This document shows, piece after piece, positions 17,396-25,133 of a stretch of 64,000 bases of DNA. A program made the position numbers and the translations under genes. The stretch comes from Methylibium sp. Root1272 (lineage in GTDB: Bacteria; Pseudomonadota; Gammaproteobacteria; Burkholderiales; Burkholderiaceae_C). The first letter of the stretch is position 1; the number at the start of each line of letters is the position of its first letter. The notes below the pieces were generated by a model, which saw only the letters and a program-made list of their open reading frames with translations, made no database searches and was not told the DNA's origin. The DNA lies in NCBI RefSeq assembly GCF_001425905.1, contig NZ_LMDY01000018.1, positions 114,939 through 178,938 of the forward strand, in the 5' to 3' direction.

Positions 17396-18358
17396 ATGTC
17401 ACTCCCTCTCGTACGACTGCCATCGCTCGACCTGATCCGGGGCTTCGTCGCGGTGGGACGCCGCATGAGCATCACGCTCGCGTCGCAGGACCTGTGCCTC
17501 ACGCAATCCGCCGTCAGCCGGCAGATCGGCGCGCTGGAAGAGCAGCTCGGCGTGAAGCTGCTGGTCCGCGGCTACCGCTCCATTGCCTTCACGGCCGAAG
17601 GCGAACGGCTGTTCCGCAGCGCGGACGGCGCGGTGCAGCAGATGCAGGACGTGATGGGCGAGATCCACACGACCGGCGTGCTCCGGCCGGTGATGCTGAG
17701 TGCGAGCATCGGCGTGACGGGCCTGTGGCTGCTGCCGCGGCTGAGCCGGTTCCAGAAACTTCATCCGGGCGTGGACCTGCGTGTGTCCGCGAACAACCGC
17801 GTGGCCGACCTGCGCAGCGACGACATCGACCTGGCCATCCGCTACACCACGCCGGCATTGGCGCCCGAAGGGGCGACCCGCCTGTTCGGCGAGACCGTCG
17901 CTCCGGTGGCGCACCCGTCCCTGGGCATCAAGTCCTTGCGGTCGGCCCAGGCGCTCGCGAAGGTCTCGCTGCTGGAGTTCGACAACCCGACGCATCCCTG
18001 GCTGCAATGGGGCGACTGGCTCGACGCGGCGGGCTGGTCCGATGTGCGGCACCAGGGCATGCTGCACTTCAACCAGTACGACCAGGTGATCCAGGCCGCG
18101 CTGGCCGCCCAGGGCGTGGCGCTGGGGCGCCTCGAGCTGATCCAGCCCTTGCTGGACGCCGGCCGGCTGGTGCTGCTGGCCCCGCCCACCCACCGTGCGG
18201 ACATGGAACACGCCTACTGGCTCATCCTCGCCAACGAGCATCCGCGCGCCGACATCCGTCGCGTGGCGGAGTGGATAGAAAGCGAGGCGCGAACGTCCGC
18301 GGAGCCCGCTCACGCGACCCCGCAGACGGCGCCGAAGAAGCGCGCTCGCCGTGCCTGA
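17396..18358 (+). CDS. LysR-family transcriptional regulator
   Basis: A 320-residue LTTR with an N-terminal winged helix (RRMSITLASQDLCLTQSAVS in two parts, residues 20-55) followed by a substrate-binding domain with GcvA/AmpR-like features (IDLAIRYTTPAL and LLAPPTHR). The C-terminus is lysine/arginine-rich. It is divergent from the MFS-led operon with 116 bases between the starts, the classical LTTR arrangement, so it probably controls that operon. The start at 17396 gives MSLPLVRLPSLDLIRGF, close to GcvA-type N-termini. Confidence 0.9.
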   Translation: MSLPLVRLPSLDLIRGFVAVGRRMSITLASQDLCLTQSAVSRQIGALEEQLGVKLLVRGYRSIAFTAEGERLFRSADGAVQQMQDVMGEIHTTGVLRPVMLSASIGVTGLWLLPRLSRFQKLHPGVDLRVSANNRVADLRSDDIDLAIRYTTPALAPEGATRLFGETVAPVAHPSLGIKSLRSAQALAKVSLLEFDNPTHPWLQWGDWLDAAGWSDVRHQGMLHFNQYDQVIQAALAAQGVALGRLELIQPLLDAGRLVLLAPPTHRADMEHAYWLILANEHPRADIRRVAEWIESEARTSAEPAHATPQTAPKKRARRA

Positions 18359-18387
18359 GGCGCCGTCTTTTCTTTCCTCTTTTCCTG

Positions 18388-19023
18388 TTATGCAGGCCCC
18401 CGGACACAGTGGTCCAGGGCGTCGTCCAGGCGATCGTTGCCCCAGAACATGTCTTCGCCCACGAAGAACATGGGCGCCCCGAAGATCCCTCGCTGCGCAG
18501 CCATCTCCGTCTGCTGCCTCAGCCGCAGCTTGTTCTCTTCGGACTGCGCCTCGTCGATGATCTGCCGCGCCGGCAAGCCGAGCTGCGCGAGCACCTCCGT
18601 CACCACCTTGTTCGTATCGATCTCCCGGTCCTCGCCGAAGTTGATCGACATCACGCGCCGGCAGTAGGCGCCGATCCAGTCACGCTCGGCCCCCACGAGC
18701 GCCACACGCAACGGCAGCAGCGCCGAACGGGGGAAGGCCGAAGGCGGGGTCCACGCCAGGTCGTACTTGCGGCACTGGCGCGCCATGTCCTGCCAGACGT
18801 AGTCGCCCTTGGCCTTCTGCAGCACGAAGGGCGATGTCTTCCAGCCGAAGCTCCGAAAGATCGGCCCCAGCAGGAACGGCCTCCATCGGACCGGCACGCC
18901 CCGCCGGGCGGTGCACGCCTCGATGCGCATCACGCTCAGGTAGCTGTAGTTGCTGGCGAACTCGAACCAGAACTCGATCGGTGTGGCCTCCGCGTGCGGC
19001 GCACGCTCCTGCACGGCGCTCAT
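18388..19023 (-). CDS. 2-hydroxychromene-2-carboxylate isomerase family (DsbA-like) protein
   Basis: A 211-residue kappa-GST/DsbA-fold protein. It has EFWFEFASNYSYLSVMRIE near residue 18 and the diagnostic C-terminal GIFGAPMFFVGEDMFWGNDRL (in two parts). HCCA isomerases use glutathione and act in naphthalene-type breakdown; many paralogues act on other substrates. The conserved serine replaced by N/S in FASNYSYL is the expected glutathione-contact position. It overlaps the CmcJ-like gene upstream by four bases and is probably co-translated with it. Confidence 0.85.
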   Translation of the reverse strand: MSAVQERAPHAEATPIEFWFEFASNYSYLSVMRIEACTARRGVPVRWRPFLLGPIFRSFGWKTSPFVLQKAKGDYVWQDMARQCRKYDLAWTPPSAFPRSALLPLRVALVGAERDWIGAYCRRVMSINFGEDREIDTNKVVTEVLAQLGLPARQIIDEAQSEENKLRLRQQTEMAAQRGIFGAPMFFVGEDMFWGNDRLDDALDHCVRGPA

Positions 19024-19919
19024 CGCGCGTCTCCGTAGACCACGAGGCAGCGCAGTTCGATGCTCTCGCGCAGCGGCGCGTCAACGGGAATGTCGGGCAG
19101 GTCGAAGGCGGTGTGCGGCGTGAACCGGGCCACGCCGCTGACCCGGGAGTCGTACTGCTTGAACACCAGCGCTTCATGGCGATCCATCTGCGAGAAATAG
19201 GACCATCGATGCAGCGGCGAGTGCAAGGCGACGTAGATCTCGCCGGTGCGGCGCGGATACCGCACCTCGCTGACCACGAGGTCCGAGACCGTCAGCGTGC
19301 GGGCGTCGCACACCGCGAGCGGCGTGTCCAGCACCGGGCCCTTGATCGAGCGCCACACGTTGACGATGGCGTACCGCCCGACGCGGGCTGCCGCCTCGGG
19401 ATCGTCGAGCACGAGCTGCAGCCGCTTGCGACCGGACGCCTCCGTGTAGTCGTTGTGGATGCGCCCGTTGGCCGCGGCCACGTCGTGAGCGCGTTGCCGG
19501 CCGAACGTGAGCGCGGCGCGATCGGGTTCGCGCCGGCGCACCAGATGGTCGAAGACATGGGCCCGCGTCGCGCCGGTGGCGGCCAGCGCCAGCTCGGCGG
19601 CTTCGGGGTAGTAGCGCGCCCGGACCGCTTCGGTATCGAGGAAGTCGGTGACGGACGTGGGCGCGTCCCACAGCGCGAAGCCCTCGCGATCGATGCACGG
19701 CGGCCTGTCGGCGAGGCGTGCGTCCCGGATCTCCATCTGCCGCGCCTCGTATTCGCAGTTCTCCCACGGGGTTCCCGGCGGCGGCTCGCAGGCGTAGCTC
19801 CAGGGACGCTCCGCGGTGGGCTGGAGGTAGTTCAGTCGCGCCAGGACATGCCTGCCTTTGCGATGCGATGGGCCTGGGGTTGCGCGCACGTGCTCGAGCG
19901 GATGGGTCAGCGTGTTCAT
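19020..19919 (-). CDS. CmcJ/NvfI family oxidoreductase-like protein
   Basis: A 299-residue protein with the features of the CmcJ/NvfI family, named from cephamycin (CmcJ) and fungal meroterpenoid (NvfI) proteins: GRIHNDYTEASGRKRL, YAIVNVWRSIKGPVLDTPLAV (in pieces), and a C-terminal FKQYDSRVSGVARFTPHTAFD. Family members are non-heme-iron-type oxygenases or hydroxylases with a His-Asp motif, visible as H..D in IHNDY. It is the first gene of a two-gene unit with the HCCA-isomerase-like gene. Substrate unknown. Confidence 0.8.
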   Translation of the reverse strand: MNTLTHPLEHVRATPGPSHRKGRHVLARLNYLQPTAERPWSYACEPPPGTPWENCEYEARQMEIRDARLADRPPCIDREGFALWDAPTSVTDFLDTEAVRARYYPEAAELALAATGATRAHVFDHLVRRREPDRAALTFGRQRAHDVAAANGRIHNDYTEASGRKRLQLVLDDPEAAARVGRYAIVNVWRSIKGPVLDTPLAVCDARTLTVSDLVVSEVRYPRRTGEIYVALHSPLHRWSYFSQMDRHEALVFKQYDSRVSGVARFTPHTAFDLPDIPVDAPLRESIELRCLVVYGDAR

Positions 19920-20190
19920 GGGGGCTCCGGAGGTTCGTTCATCGAGCGAGCAGTCCCGGGGTCGAACGCCTGAGTCGAAACGCCGCGGGCGCTGCTGCGA
20001 GATCCATTGAACCCATCGCCATCGCCCGCCTCAAGCGACATCTCGGGCGCTTCGCATGCGCCGGACGCATGTCTGGAGGTCCGGTCCGTCGGCCAGGCCG
20101 AGGCCGACGCCACGCGGTCCAGGTGAGCGGCTAGAGTTGCGGCCAACCGCTCGCGCACCCCGCATCCCTCCCCCGATCCGCACGCATTCC

Positions 20191-21084
20191 ATGGCCTGGC
20201 TCGGCAGCCTCGACCTGCACTACCGCCTCGATCCCGACGCCCCCGCGGCAGCGGCGCCCCGCACCATCGGCCGCGGCGTGCACAGCGGCCCGCTGCGGGT
20301 GCTGCAGAGCCTCTACCCCGAAGGCCCGGGCATCTGCCACCACGTGCTGGTGCATCCACCCGGCGGCATCGTGGGCGGCGACGAGCTGGCACTGACGGCA
20401 CGCGTCGACACCGGCGCGCACGCCCTGCTCACCACCCCGGGCGCCACACGCTTCTACCGCAGCGGCGGCGACACCGCGCTGCAGACCCTGACCGCCCGGG
20501 TGTCCGACGGTGCACGGCTGGAATGGCTGCCGCTCGAGACCCTGGTGCACGACGGCGCGCGCGCGCGCAACGCGCTGCGCTTCGAGCTGGCGCCCGGTGC
20601 CGAGATGATCGGCTGGGACCTGCTGGCCCTGGGCCTGCCGGCGGCGGGCGAGCGCTACGCGAGCGGCTGCTTCGAGCAGAGCATCGAGGTGCGCAGCGCC
20701 GAACACCCGCTGCCCTGGCTGGAGCGCGGCGTGCTCGATTTCGACGACCCGCGCCATGCCCCCACCACGCGGCGCCTGCTGGCCAGCCCGCTGGGCTGGG
20801 CCGGCCACACGGTGCTGGCGACGCTGTGGTTCGCGAGCGGCACAGCGCTCGCGAACGCGCGGCGTGAGGCCCTGATCGACGCCGCGCGCACGCCCGACTC
20901 GGCCGCCGCAGAACCGGGCGCCGAGCCGCTGGGCGTGACCGCCCCGCACGACCACGTGGTCGTGCTGCGCATGCTGGGCGCGCGGGTGGAGCCGCTGATG
21001 CAGCGGCTCAGAGCGGTGAGAGGTCGATGGCGCCGGCTGGCGTGGGACTGCGCGGGGGCGGAGCCGAGGGTGTGGCGGACGTGA
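20191..21084 (+). CDS. ureD: Urease accessory protein UreD, orphan
   Basis: A 297-residue UreD/UreH, which with UreF and UreG forms the complex that loads nickel into urease. Features: HHVLVHPPGGIVGGDEL near residue 50, ALLTTPGATRFYRS near 83, and the family's C-terminal RWRRLAWDCAG..PRVWRT end, so it is complete. Normally ureD heads the urease operon, but here no ureA, ureB or ureC follows; an unrelated glycosyltransferase gene converges on it and overlaps its last 77 bases. The start at 20191 (MAWLGSLDLHYRL) matches the family. Its urea transporter partners lie 32 kb away on the other strand. Confidence 0.9.
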   Translation: MAWLGSLDLHYRLDPDAPAAAAPRTIGRGVHSGPLRVLQSLYPEGPGICHHVLVHPPGGIVGGDELALTARVDTGAHALLTTPGATRFYRSGGDTALQTLTARVSDGARLEWLPLETLVHDGARARNALRFELAPGAEMIGWDLLALGLPAAGERYASGCFEQSIEVRSAEHPLPWLERGVLDFDDPRHAPTTRRLLASPLGWAGHTVLATLWFASGTALANARREALIDAARTPDSAAAEPGAEPLGVTAPHDHVVVLRMLGARVEPLMQRLRAVRGRWRRLAWDCAGAEPRVWRT

Positions 21085-22243
21085 GGCCGCCGGCACCCAG
21101 GTCGAGCGGCGACAGTCCGCCGAGCCCGGAGGCCGGCAGGTCGTAGGCTGACAGCAGGGAATCGCGGAAGCGCGCCTCGCTGAAGCGCCGCTTCGCCGAG
21201 GCGCGTGCGGCCTCTCCGACCTCGGCACGCAGCACCGGCAGGTCGATCAGTTGCGCGATGCTGTGGAGGATCTCTTCCTCGTTGCGACACAGGAAGCCGG
21301 TCTCGCCGTGGCGAATGATGTCGCGGTGGTCGGGCGTGTCGATCGCGACGCAGGGCAGACCGACCGCCATCGCCTCGGCCAGGAACACCGGGAACCCGCG
21401 CGTCCGTCCCGGCGCCAGGTAGATCCAGCCTGCGGCCAGGCGCGACGCGAGGTCGGCGTCCAGTCGGACGTCGTGCACGCTGACATCGGCCGCGCTCAGG
21501 CGCACCAGCGAGTTCTGGTCGGTGCTGCCGATCCAGTTGAAGCTCAGGCGCAAGGCCTTGTCGCTCAGCAAGACCGCCAGCTGCGCGAACAGCTCGGCCG
21601 CACGCGGGTCGTGAATCCGACTGCCCGTGACGATCAGCGGGTGGGGCACCTCGTGGCGCTCGACCTCGAAGAAGGCCGCCGCCACCGGGCTCTCCACCAC
21701 GTCGATCGACTGGGTCTCCGTCTGCGTGTGCAGCACCCGTGCCTCCTGGGCCAGGCTGGTGATGGCGCGCAGATCGCGCAGCGAGCCGATCACCGGTCGG
21801 AGCGACCACAGCATCAGGTCACCCACCCGTCGCAACGAGCCCAGCGACTTCGAGCCGTGCGGCGAGTAGTACATGGGCACGTCGAGTCCGACCGAGCGCG
21901 CCACGTAGGAGCCGATCAACGACGGCAGGAAGCCGTGCAGGTGCACCGCCCTCACGTCCTTCGCGCTCTGGACGACATCGCGCAGGGCCTGCATCGCGGC
22001 CTGCGCACGTTGAGCCACGCCGCCATGCGCCGGCACCAACACGAGGTCGATGCGGGCATGGAAGCGCGGAAGCTGGTAGCGATAGCGCAGGTCATCGACG
22101 ATGAGCACGGTCTGCTCCAGCCCGGAGTCGGCGAGCGTCTCGGTCGCCGGGCCGAGGAAGCTGAAGATCTCGTCGGTCAGCGGGCCCACCAAATGCACCA
22201 CGCGGCCCGTCGCGGGGCCGAGCGAGGTTCCAGCGCCTGGCAT
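21008..22243 (-). CDS. Glycosyltransferase (GT4-like) with extended tail
   Basis: A 411-residue GT-B glycosyltransferase. The C-terminal donor-binding segment is PVFLAEAMAVGLPCVAIDTPDHRDIIRHGETGF (in parts), typical of GT4. The ATG at 22243 has a GAGAGGG site. The last 40 residues (from ASGLGGLSPLDLGAGG on) are low-complexity, and the final 25 are encoded by bases antisense to the end of ureD. This suggests that the original stop was lost at a rearrangement junction. It is downstream of the priming sugar transferase, 68 bases apart, in the polysaccharide locus. Confidence 0.82.
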   Translation of the reverse strand: MPGAGTSLGPATGRVVHLVGPLTDEIFSFLGPATETLADSGLEQTVLIVDDLRYRYQLPRFHARIDLVLVPAHGGVAQRAQAAMQALRDVVQSAKDVRAVHLHGFLPSLIGSYVARSVGLDVPMYYSPHGSKSLGSLRRVGDLMLWSLRPVIGSLRDLRAITSLAQEARVLHTQTETQSIDVVESPVAAAFFEVERHEVPHPLIVTGSRIHDPRAAELFAQLAVLLSDKALRLSFNWIGSTDQNSLVRLSAADVSVHDVRLDADLASRLAAGWIYLAPGRTRGFPVFLAEAMAVGLPCVAIDTPDHRDIIRHGETGFLCRNEEEILHSIAQLIDLPVLRAEVGEAARASAKRRFSEARFRDSLLSAYDLPASGLGGLSPLDLGAGGLTSATPSAPPPRSPTPAGAIDLSPL

Positions 22244-22311
22244 CGGGGCCCTCTCAGCTCGGTCGGGGATGCGATGACCCGCTGGCCGCCGGCCTACCCG
22301 TGCTGCGGGCT

Positions 22312-22989
22312 TCAGCGAGCACCACGCCGCGTGGCGACGACGGCGATCGTCTGGAACAGGATCCAGGCGTTCAGCCACAGCGATCGCCGCCCGACGTAGT
22401 AGCGGTCCATCGCGACCCGTTCCGCATACGACGTCTCGTTGCGACCGCTCACCTGCCACAGCCCGGTCATGCCCGGCCGCACGCTGAGGTAGTGCCAGCG
22501 CACGCGGCCGTAGCGCGTGAGTTCGGACACCGTGATGGGCCGGGGCCCGACCAGGCTCATCTCGCCGCGCAGCACATTGAAGAGCTGCGGCAGCTCATCG
22601 AGGCTGGTGCGCCGCAGGAAGTCGCCGACGGGCGTGACGCGCGGATCCTTCGTGAGCTTGTGATCACGCTCCCATTCGGCCCGGGCGTCCGCATCGTTGC
22701 GCAGCACGTCGGCGAGCATCTGCTCGGCATTGACGTACATGCTGCGGAACTTGAGGCAGCGGAACAGGCGGCCATCCCGGCCCACGCGATAGTGGCCGAA
22801 GAAGATCGGGGCCCCGTCACGGCGCCAGATGAGCCAGGACACCAGCAGCATCACCGGGCTCAAGAGCACCAGGATGATGAGCGCGAGCACCTGATTGAAC
22901 ACCGTGCTCACCGCATCGAGCGGCGAATGTCGAGGGCCGGTCCGGCCCTTGACTTGCAGAGCATTGAACACGTAGGACGCAGCAGTCAT
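22312..22989 (-). CDS. Priming sugar transferase (bacterial sugar transferase, EpsB/WcaJ-type short form)
   Basis: A 225-residue polyprenyl-phosphate sugar phosphotransferase that starts repeat-unit assembly on undecaprenyl phosphate. It has one membrane helix (about residues 29-51) and the catalytic domain: KFRSM near 88, [20 protein letters not shown] and SLVGPRP near 142-160, and [14 protein letters not shown] near 185. It lacks the four N-terminal helices of WcaJ, as usual for short forms. The ATG at 22989 has a GGAGA site, better than the M at 23049. It is divergent from the PEP-CTERM gene. Confidence 0.92.
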   Translation of the reverse strand: MTAASYVFNALQVKGRTGPRHSPLDAVSTVFNQVLALIILVLLSPVMLLVSWLIWRRDGAPIFFGHYRVGRDGRLFRCLKFRSMYVNAEQMLADVLRNDADARAEWERDHKLTKDPRVTPVGDFLRRTSLDELPQLFNVLRGEMSLVGPRPITVSELTRYGRVRWHYLSVRPGMTGLWQVSGRNETSYAERVAMDRYYVGRRSLWLNAWILFQTIAVVATRRGAR

Positions 22990-23201
22990 TCGATATCTCC
23001 CATCGACCGATTTTGCGGCAGTAATGCTGCAGTGCAAGATCCACGCCAAAAATGAAGTGGGAGTTACCTGCGATTACCGATTCACAGGCAATTCGGTCAT
23101 TCGGGCTTCGCCGAACACCAATCTTGTAAGAACTTGTGGCGCCCCGAATCCCGAGCGCGGACCAGACTCGTTTTCATAGTGAACCGGCCCTGTCCGGTGG
23201 T

Positions 23202-23252
23202 CTGTTCGAAAGCGAACAGATGAATCTCCCGATATTGGATAGAGTGATATCG
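23202..23252. promoter_or_regulatory. Two perfect inverted repeats in the sugar transferase / PEP-CTERM intergenic region
   Basis: The 441-base gap between the divergent starts at 22989 and 23431 has two clear dyads. CTGTTCG-AAAG-CGAACAG lies at 23202-23219 and CGATAT-N11-ATATCG at 23230-23252. Either may be an operator or hairpin. The gap is less GC-rich than its surroundings and otherwise holds only the promoter-like element at 23309-23366; I see no gene in it. Confidence 0.4.
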
Positions 23253-23308
23253 AGAAGTTCCGGAGTTCGAGTTGCGTCGTGTCGTTCAGCCGACGACGAT
23301 GAGTCCCG

Positions 23309-23366
23309 AGAAACCCGAAAATCTACATGTTTTGACACACTGCAGCAATTGCGCAACACTGCATCG
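23309..23366 (+). promoter_or_regulatory. Promoter-like element shared with xrtB and SGNH operons (copy 3)
   Basis: This segment begins AGAAACCC, contains TTGACAC at 23333-23339, and ends TGCAGCAATTGCGCAACACT followed by GCATCG at 23341-23366. The same ordered blocks occur upstream of the SGNH hydrolase gene and, more weakly, upstream of xrtB. TTGACA with 17 bases to AACACT fits a sigma-70-like spacing. The PEP-CTERM start is 65 bases downstream and has its own CAGGAG site. Confidence 0.5.
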
Positions 23367-23430
23367 GTCGTCGTCGATCAAACTAGAGCTATAGCGCTCA
23401 TATTGAAGCGCCGAGCCCTCAGGAGACTGC

Positions 23431-23910
23431 ATGAATCTGAAGCGTTATCTCGTCGCGGCGCTGGCCGCCGTCGCGTTGCATGCCAACGCCTTCGTGGGCA
23501 ACTACACCGAAGGGTCCTTCAGCTACAACTCGGGCAAGCAGTTCGTCGTGGCCGACGTCTTCAACTTCCAGTTGTCCGCCCCGTCGACGCTGCAGACCAC
23601 GCTCGAGATCACCAAGAGCAGCGGCATCCTCGGCCTGGGCCTGTTCAACGCCAACGACAACAGCTACCTCGGCGGCCTGCTGTTCGGCGGCTCGAGCGGC
23701 ACCACGGCCACGCAGAGCTTCGCCAATCTCTCGAGCGGCAACTATTACTACGGCGTGCTCGGCGGCTTCTTCCCGAAGGGCAGCTACAGCCTCCAGTCCG
23801 CCGCCACCGCCGTGCCGGAGCCGGCAGCCCTTGTGCTCGCGCTGATGGGCGTGGGTGGGCTGGCCGTCGCGGCCCGCCGCAAGCGCAAGTCGTCGAACGC
23901 GGTCGGCTGA
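23431..23910 (+). CDS. PEP-CTERM (FxDxF-type) sorting-signal protein
   Basis: A 159-residue secreted protein with signal peptide (residues 1-20, ending HANAF) and a C-terminal PEP-CTERM signal: VPEPAALVLALMGVGG then a hydrophobic segment and a basic tail RRKRKSS. The core is Gly/Ser-rich with a VADVFNFQL segment like the FxDxF motif of short PEP-CTERM proteins. Such proteins are recognised at the PEP motif by exosortase and are thought to be processed and delivered to the polysaccharide matrix. The exosortase gene is 14 kb away in the same locus. A strong terminator follows. Confidence 0.9.
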   Translation: MNLKRYLVAALAAVALHANAFVGNYTEGSFSYNSGKQFVVADVFNFQLSAPSTLQTTLEITKSSGILGLGLFNANDNSYLGGLLFGGSSGTTATQSFANLSSGNYYYGVLGGFFPKGSYSLQSAATAVPEPAALVLALMGVGGLAVAARRKRKSSNAVG

Positions 23911-23940
23911 GTTTTTCGAACTCCGGTGATGTGCCGATAC

Positions 23941-23972
23941 GAGGCGCCCTCCGGGGCGCCTTTGTCTTTTTC
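23941..23972 (+). terminator. Rho-independent terminator after PEP-CTERM gene
   Basis: GGCGCCC pairs with GGGCGCC across a TCCG loop (23943-23960), followed by TTTGTCTTTTT. It lies 30 bases after the PEP-CTERM stop, so the small protein is transcribed alone or mostly alone. Confidence 0.85.
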
Positions 23973-24115
23973 GTTGCGCAATCGATCACCGGTGCTGCGG
24001 TCACTGCGCAGCGACACCAGATCCAGATACAGCCGCACACGGGTTTTGTGCTCGCTTTCGTCGTGATCGCGCACCAGTCTTGCTATGGTCAGGGTTATCC
24101 CGCCTCTTTCATTCG

Positions 24116-25102
24116 ATGAAGCTTTCAAACCGATCCCCCAGCCACCGCGGCAACCGAGTTCGCCTCGTTGCTCTCGCGAGCTGTTGCCTCGTGGCGCTCG
24201 CTGCCTGCGGTGAGCGCCAGGACGCACGCAGCTCGCAGGTCGCTGCCCAGGTGGGCGCGGGCGAGGTCTCGATCCATCAGGTCAACCTGGTGCTGCAGCG
24301 GCAGGCCGACCTGCGCCCCGAGCAGGTCGAGGCCGCCAGCCGCACCGCCCTGGAGCGCCTGATCCAGATGGAACTCGCCGTGCAGAAGGCCAACGACGCC
24401 AAGATCGATCGCGACCCGCAAGTGGTGCAGGCGGTGGATTTCGCGCGCCGTGAGGTGCTGGCGCGCGCCTACATCGACCGCCTCGCCGATGCCGCCGCCA
24501 AGCCCACGCCTCAGGAGATCGACCGCTTCTACGACGAGCGCCCCGCCCTGTTCAAGACCCGACGCATCTACTCGGTGCAGGACATCGGCATCGCGGCCCC
24601 AGGAGACGCACTGGAGGCAGTGCGGGCACGACTTGTCGCGGCCAGGACGACGCCCGCCTTGCTGGCGGAGCTTGCCAACGCCGGGCTCCCCTACACGCTG
24701 ACCTCGGCCACCCGGCCCGCGGAGGACTGGCCCCTGCCGCTGCTCGACAAGCTGGCGGGCATGAAGGAAGGTCAGGTCGAGTTCCTCGCGCAGCCACAGG
24801 GGCTGCGCATGCTGGTGCTGACGGCCGCCTCGCCGGCACCTCGCAGCCTGGAAGAGGCGCGCGCCAGCATCGAGCAGTTCCTAGTGAACGAACGCAAGCA
24901 ACAGAAGGTGGACACCGAGCTGAAGGCCCTGCGCAGCACGGCGGAGGTCAAGTACCTCGGCAAGTTCGCCCAAGCTGCGCCAGCCGGTGAGGAGCCGGCC
25001 GTCGCCCCGCCCGCAGCGGCGGCATCGGCGTCGGCCCAGGCCGCCGCGCGTGCCGCGCTCGATGCCGAGGCGCGCAGCAAGGGCATCCAGGGCCTGCGCT
25101 GA
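24116..25102 (+). CDS. epsD: EpsD-family peptidyl-prolyl cis-trans isomerase lipoprotein
   Basis: A 328-residue SurA/PpiD-type parvulin of the EpsD family that accompanies XrtB-type exopolysaccharide loci. It has a lipoprotein signal (LVALAACGE, Cys near residue 31), an N-terminal chaperone helix bundle with VNLVLQRQADLRPEQ and a parvulin-like domain (RIYSVQDIGIAAPG and EGQVEFLAQPQG), then an Ala-rich tail. It is thought to fold secreted or outer-membrane parts of the export machinery. It is the first gene of the plus-strand run epsD-epsF-epsG. Confidence 0.85.
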   Translation: MKLSNRSPSHRGNRVRLVALASCCLVALAACGERQDARSSQVAAQVGAGEVSIHQVNLVLQRQADLRPEQVEAASRTALERLIQMELAVQKANDAKIDRDPQVVQAVDFARREVLARAYIDRLADAAAKPTPQEIDRFYDERPALFKTRRIYSVQDIGIAAPGDALEAVRARLVAARTTPALLAELANAGLPYTLTSATRPAEDWPLPLLDKLAGMKEGQVEFLAQPQGLRMLVLTAASPAPRSLEEARASIEQFLVNERKQQKVDTELKALRSTAEVKYLGKFAQAAPAGEEPAVAPPAAAASASAQAAARAALDAEARSKGIQGLR

Positions 25103-25133
25103 ACCTCTGGCCTCTTCGAACACGCTCACACCC

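Noticed and set aside
20191..21084. ureD as a truncated fragment
   Set aside because: The C-terminal end typical of UreD (RWRRLAWDCAG..PRVWRT) is present and length is normal, so it is orphaned but complete.
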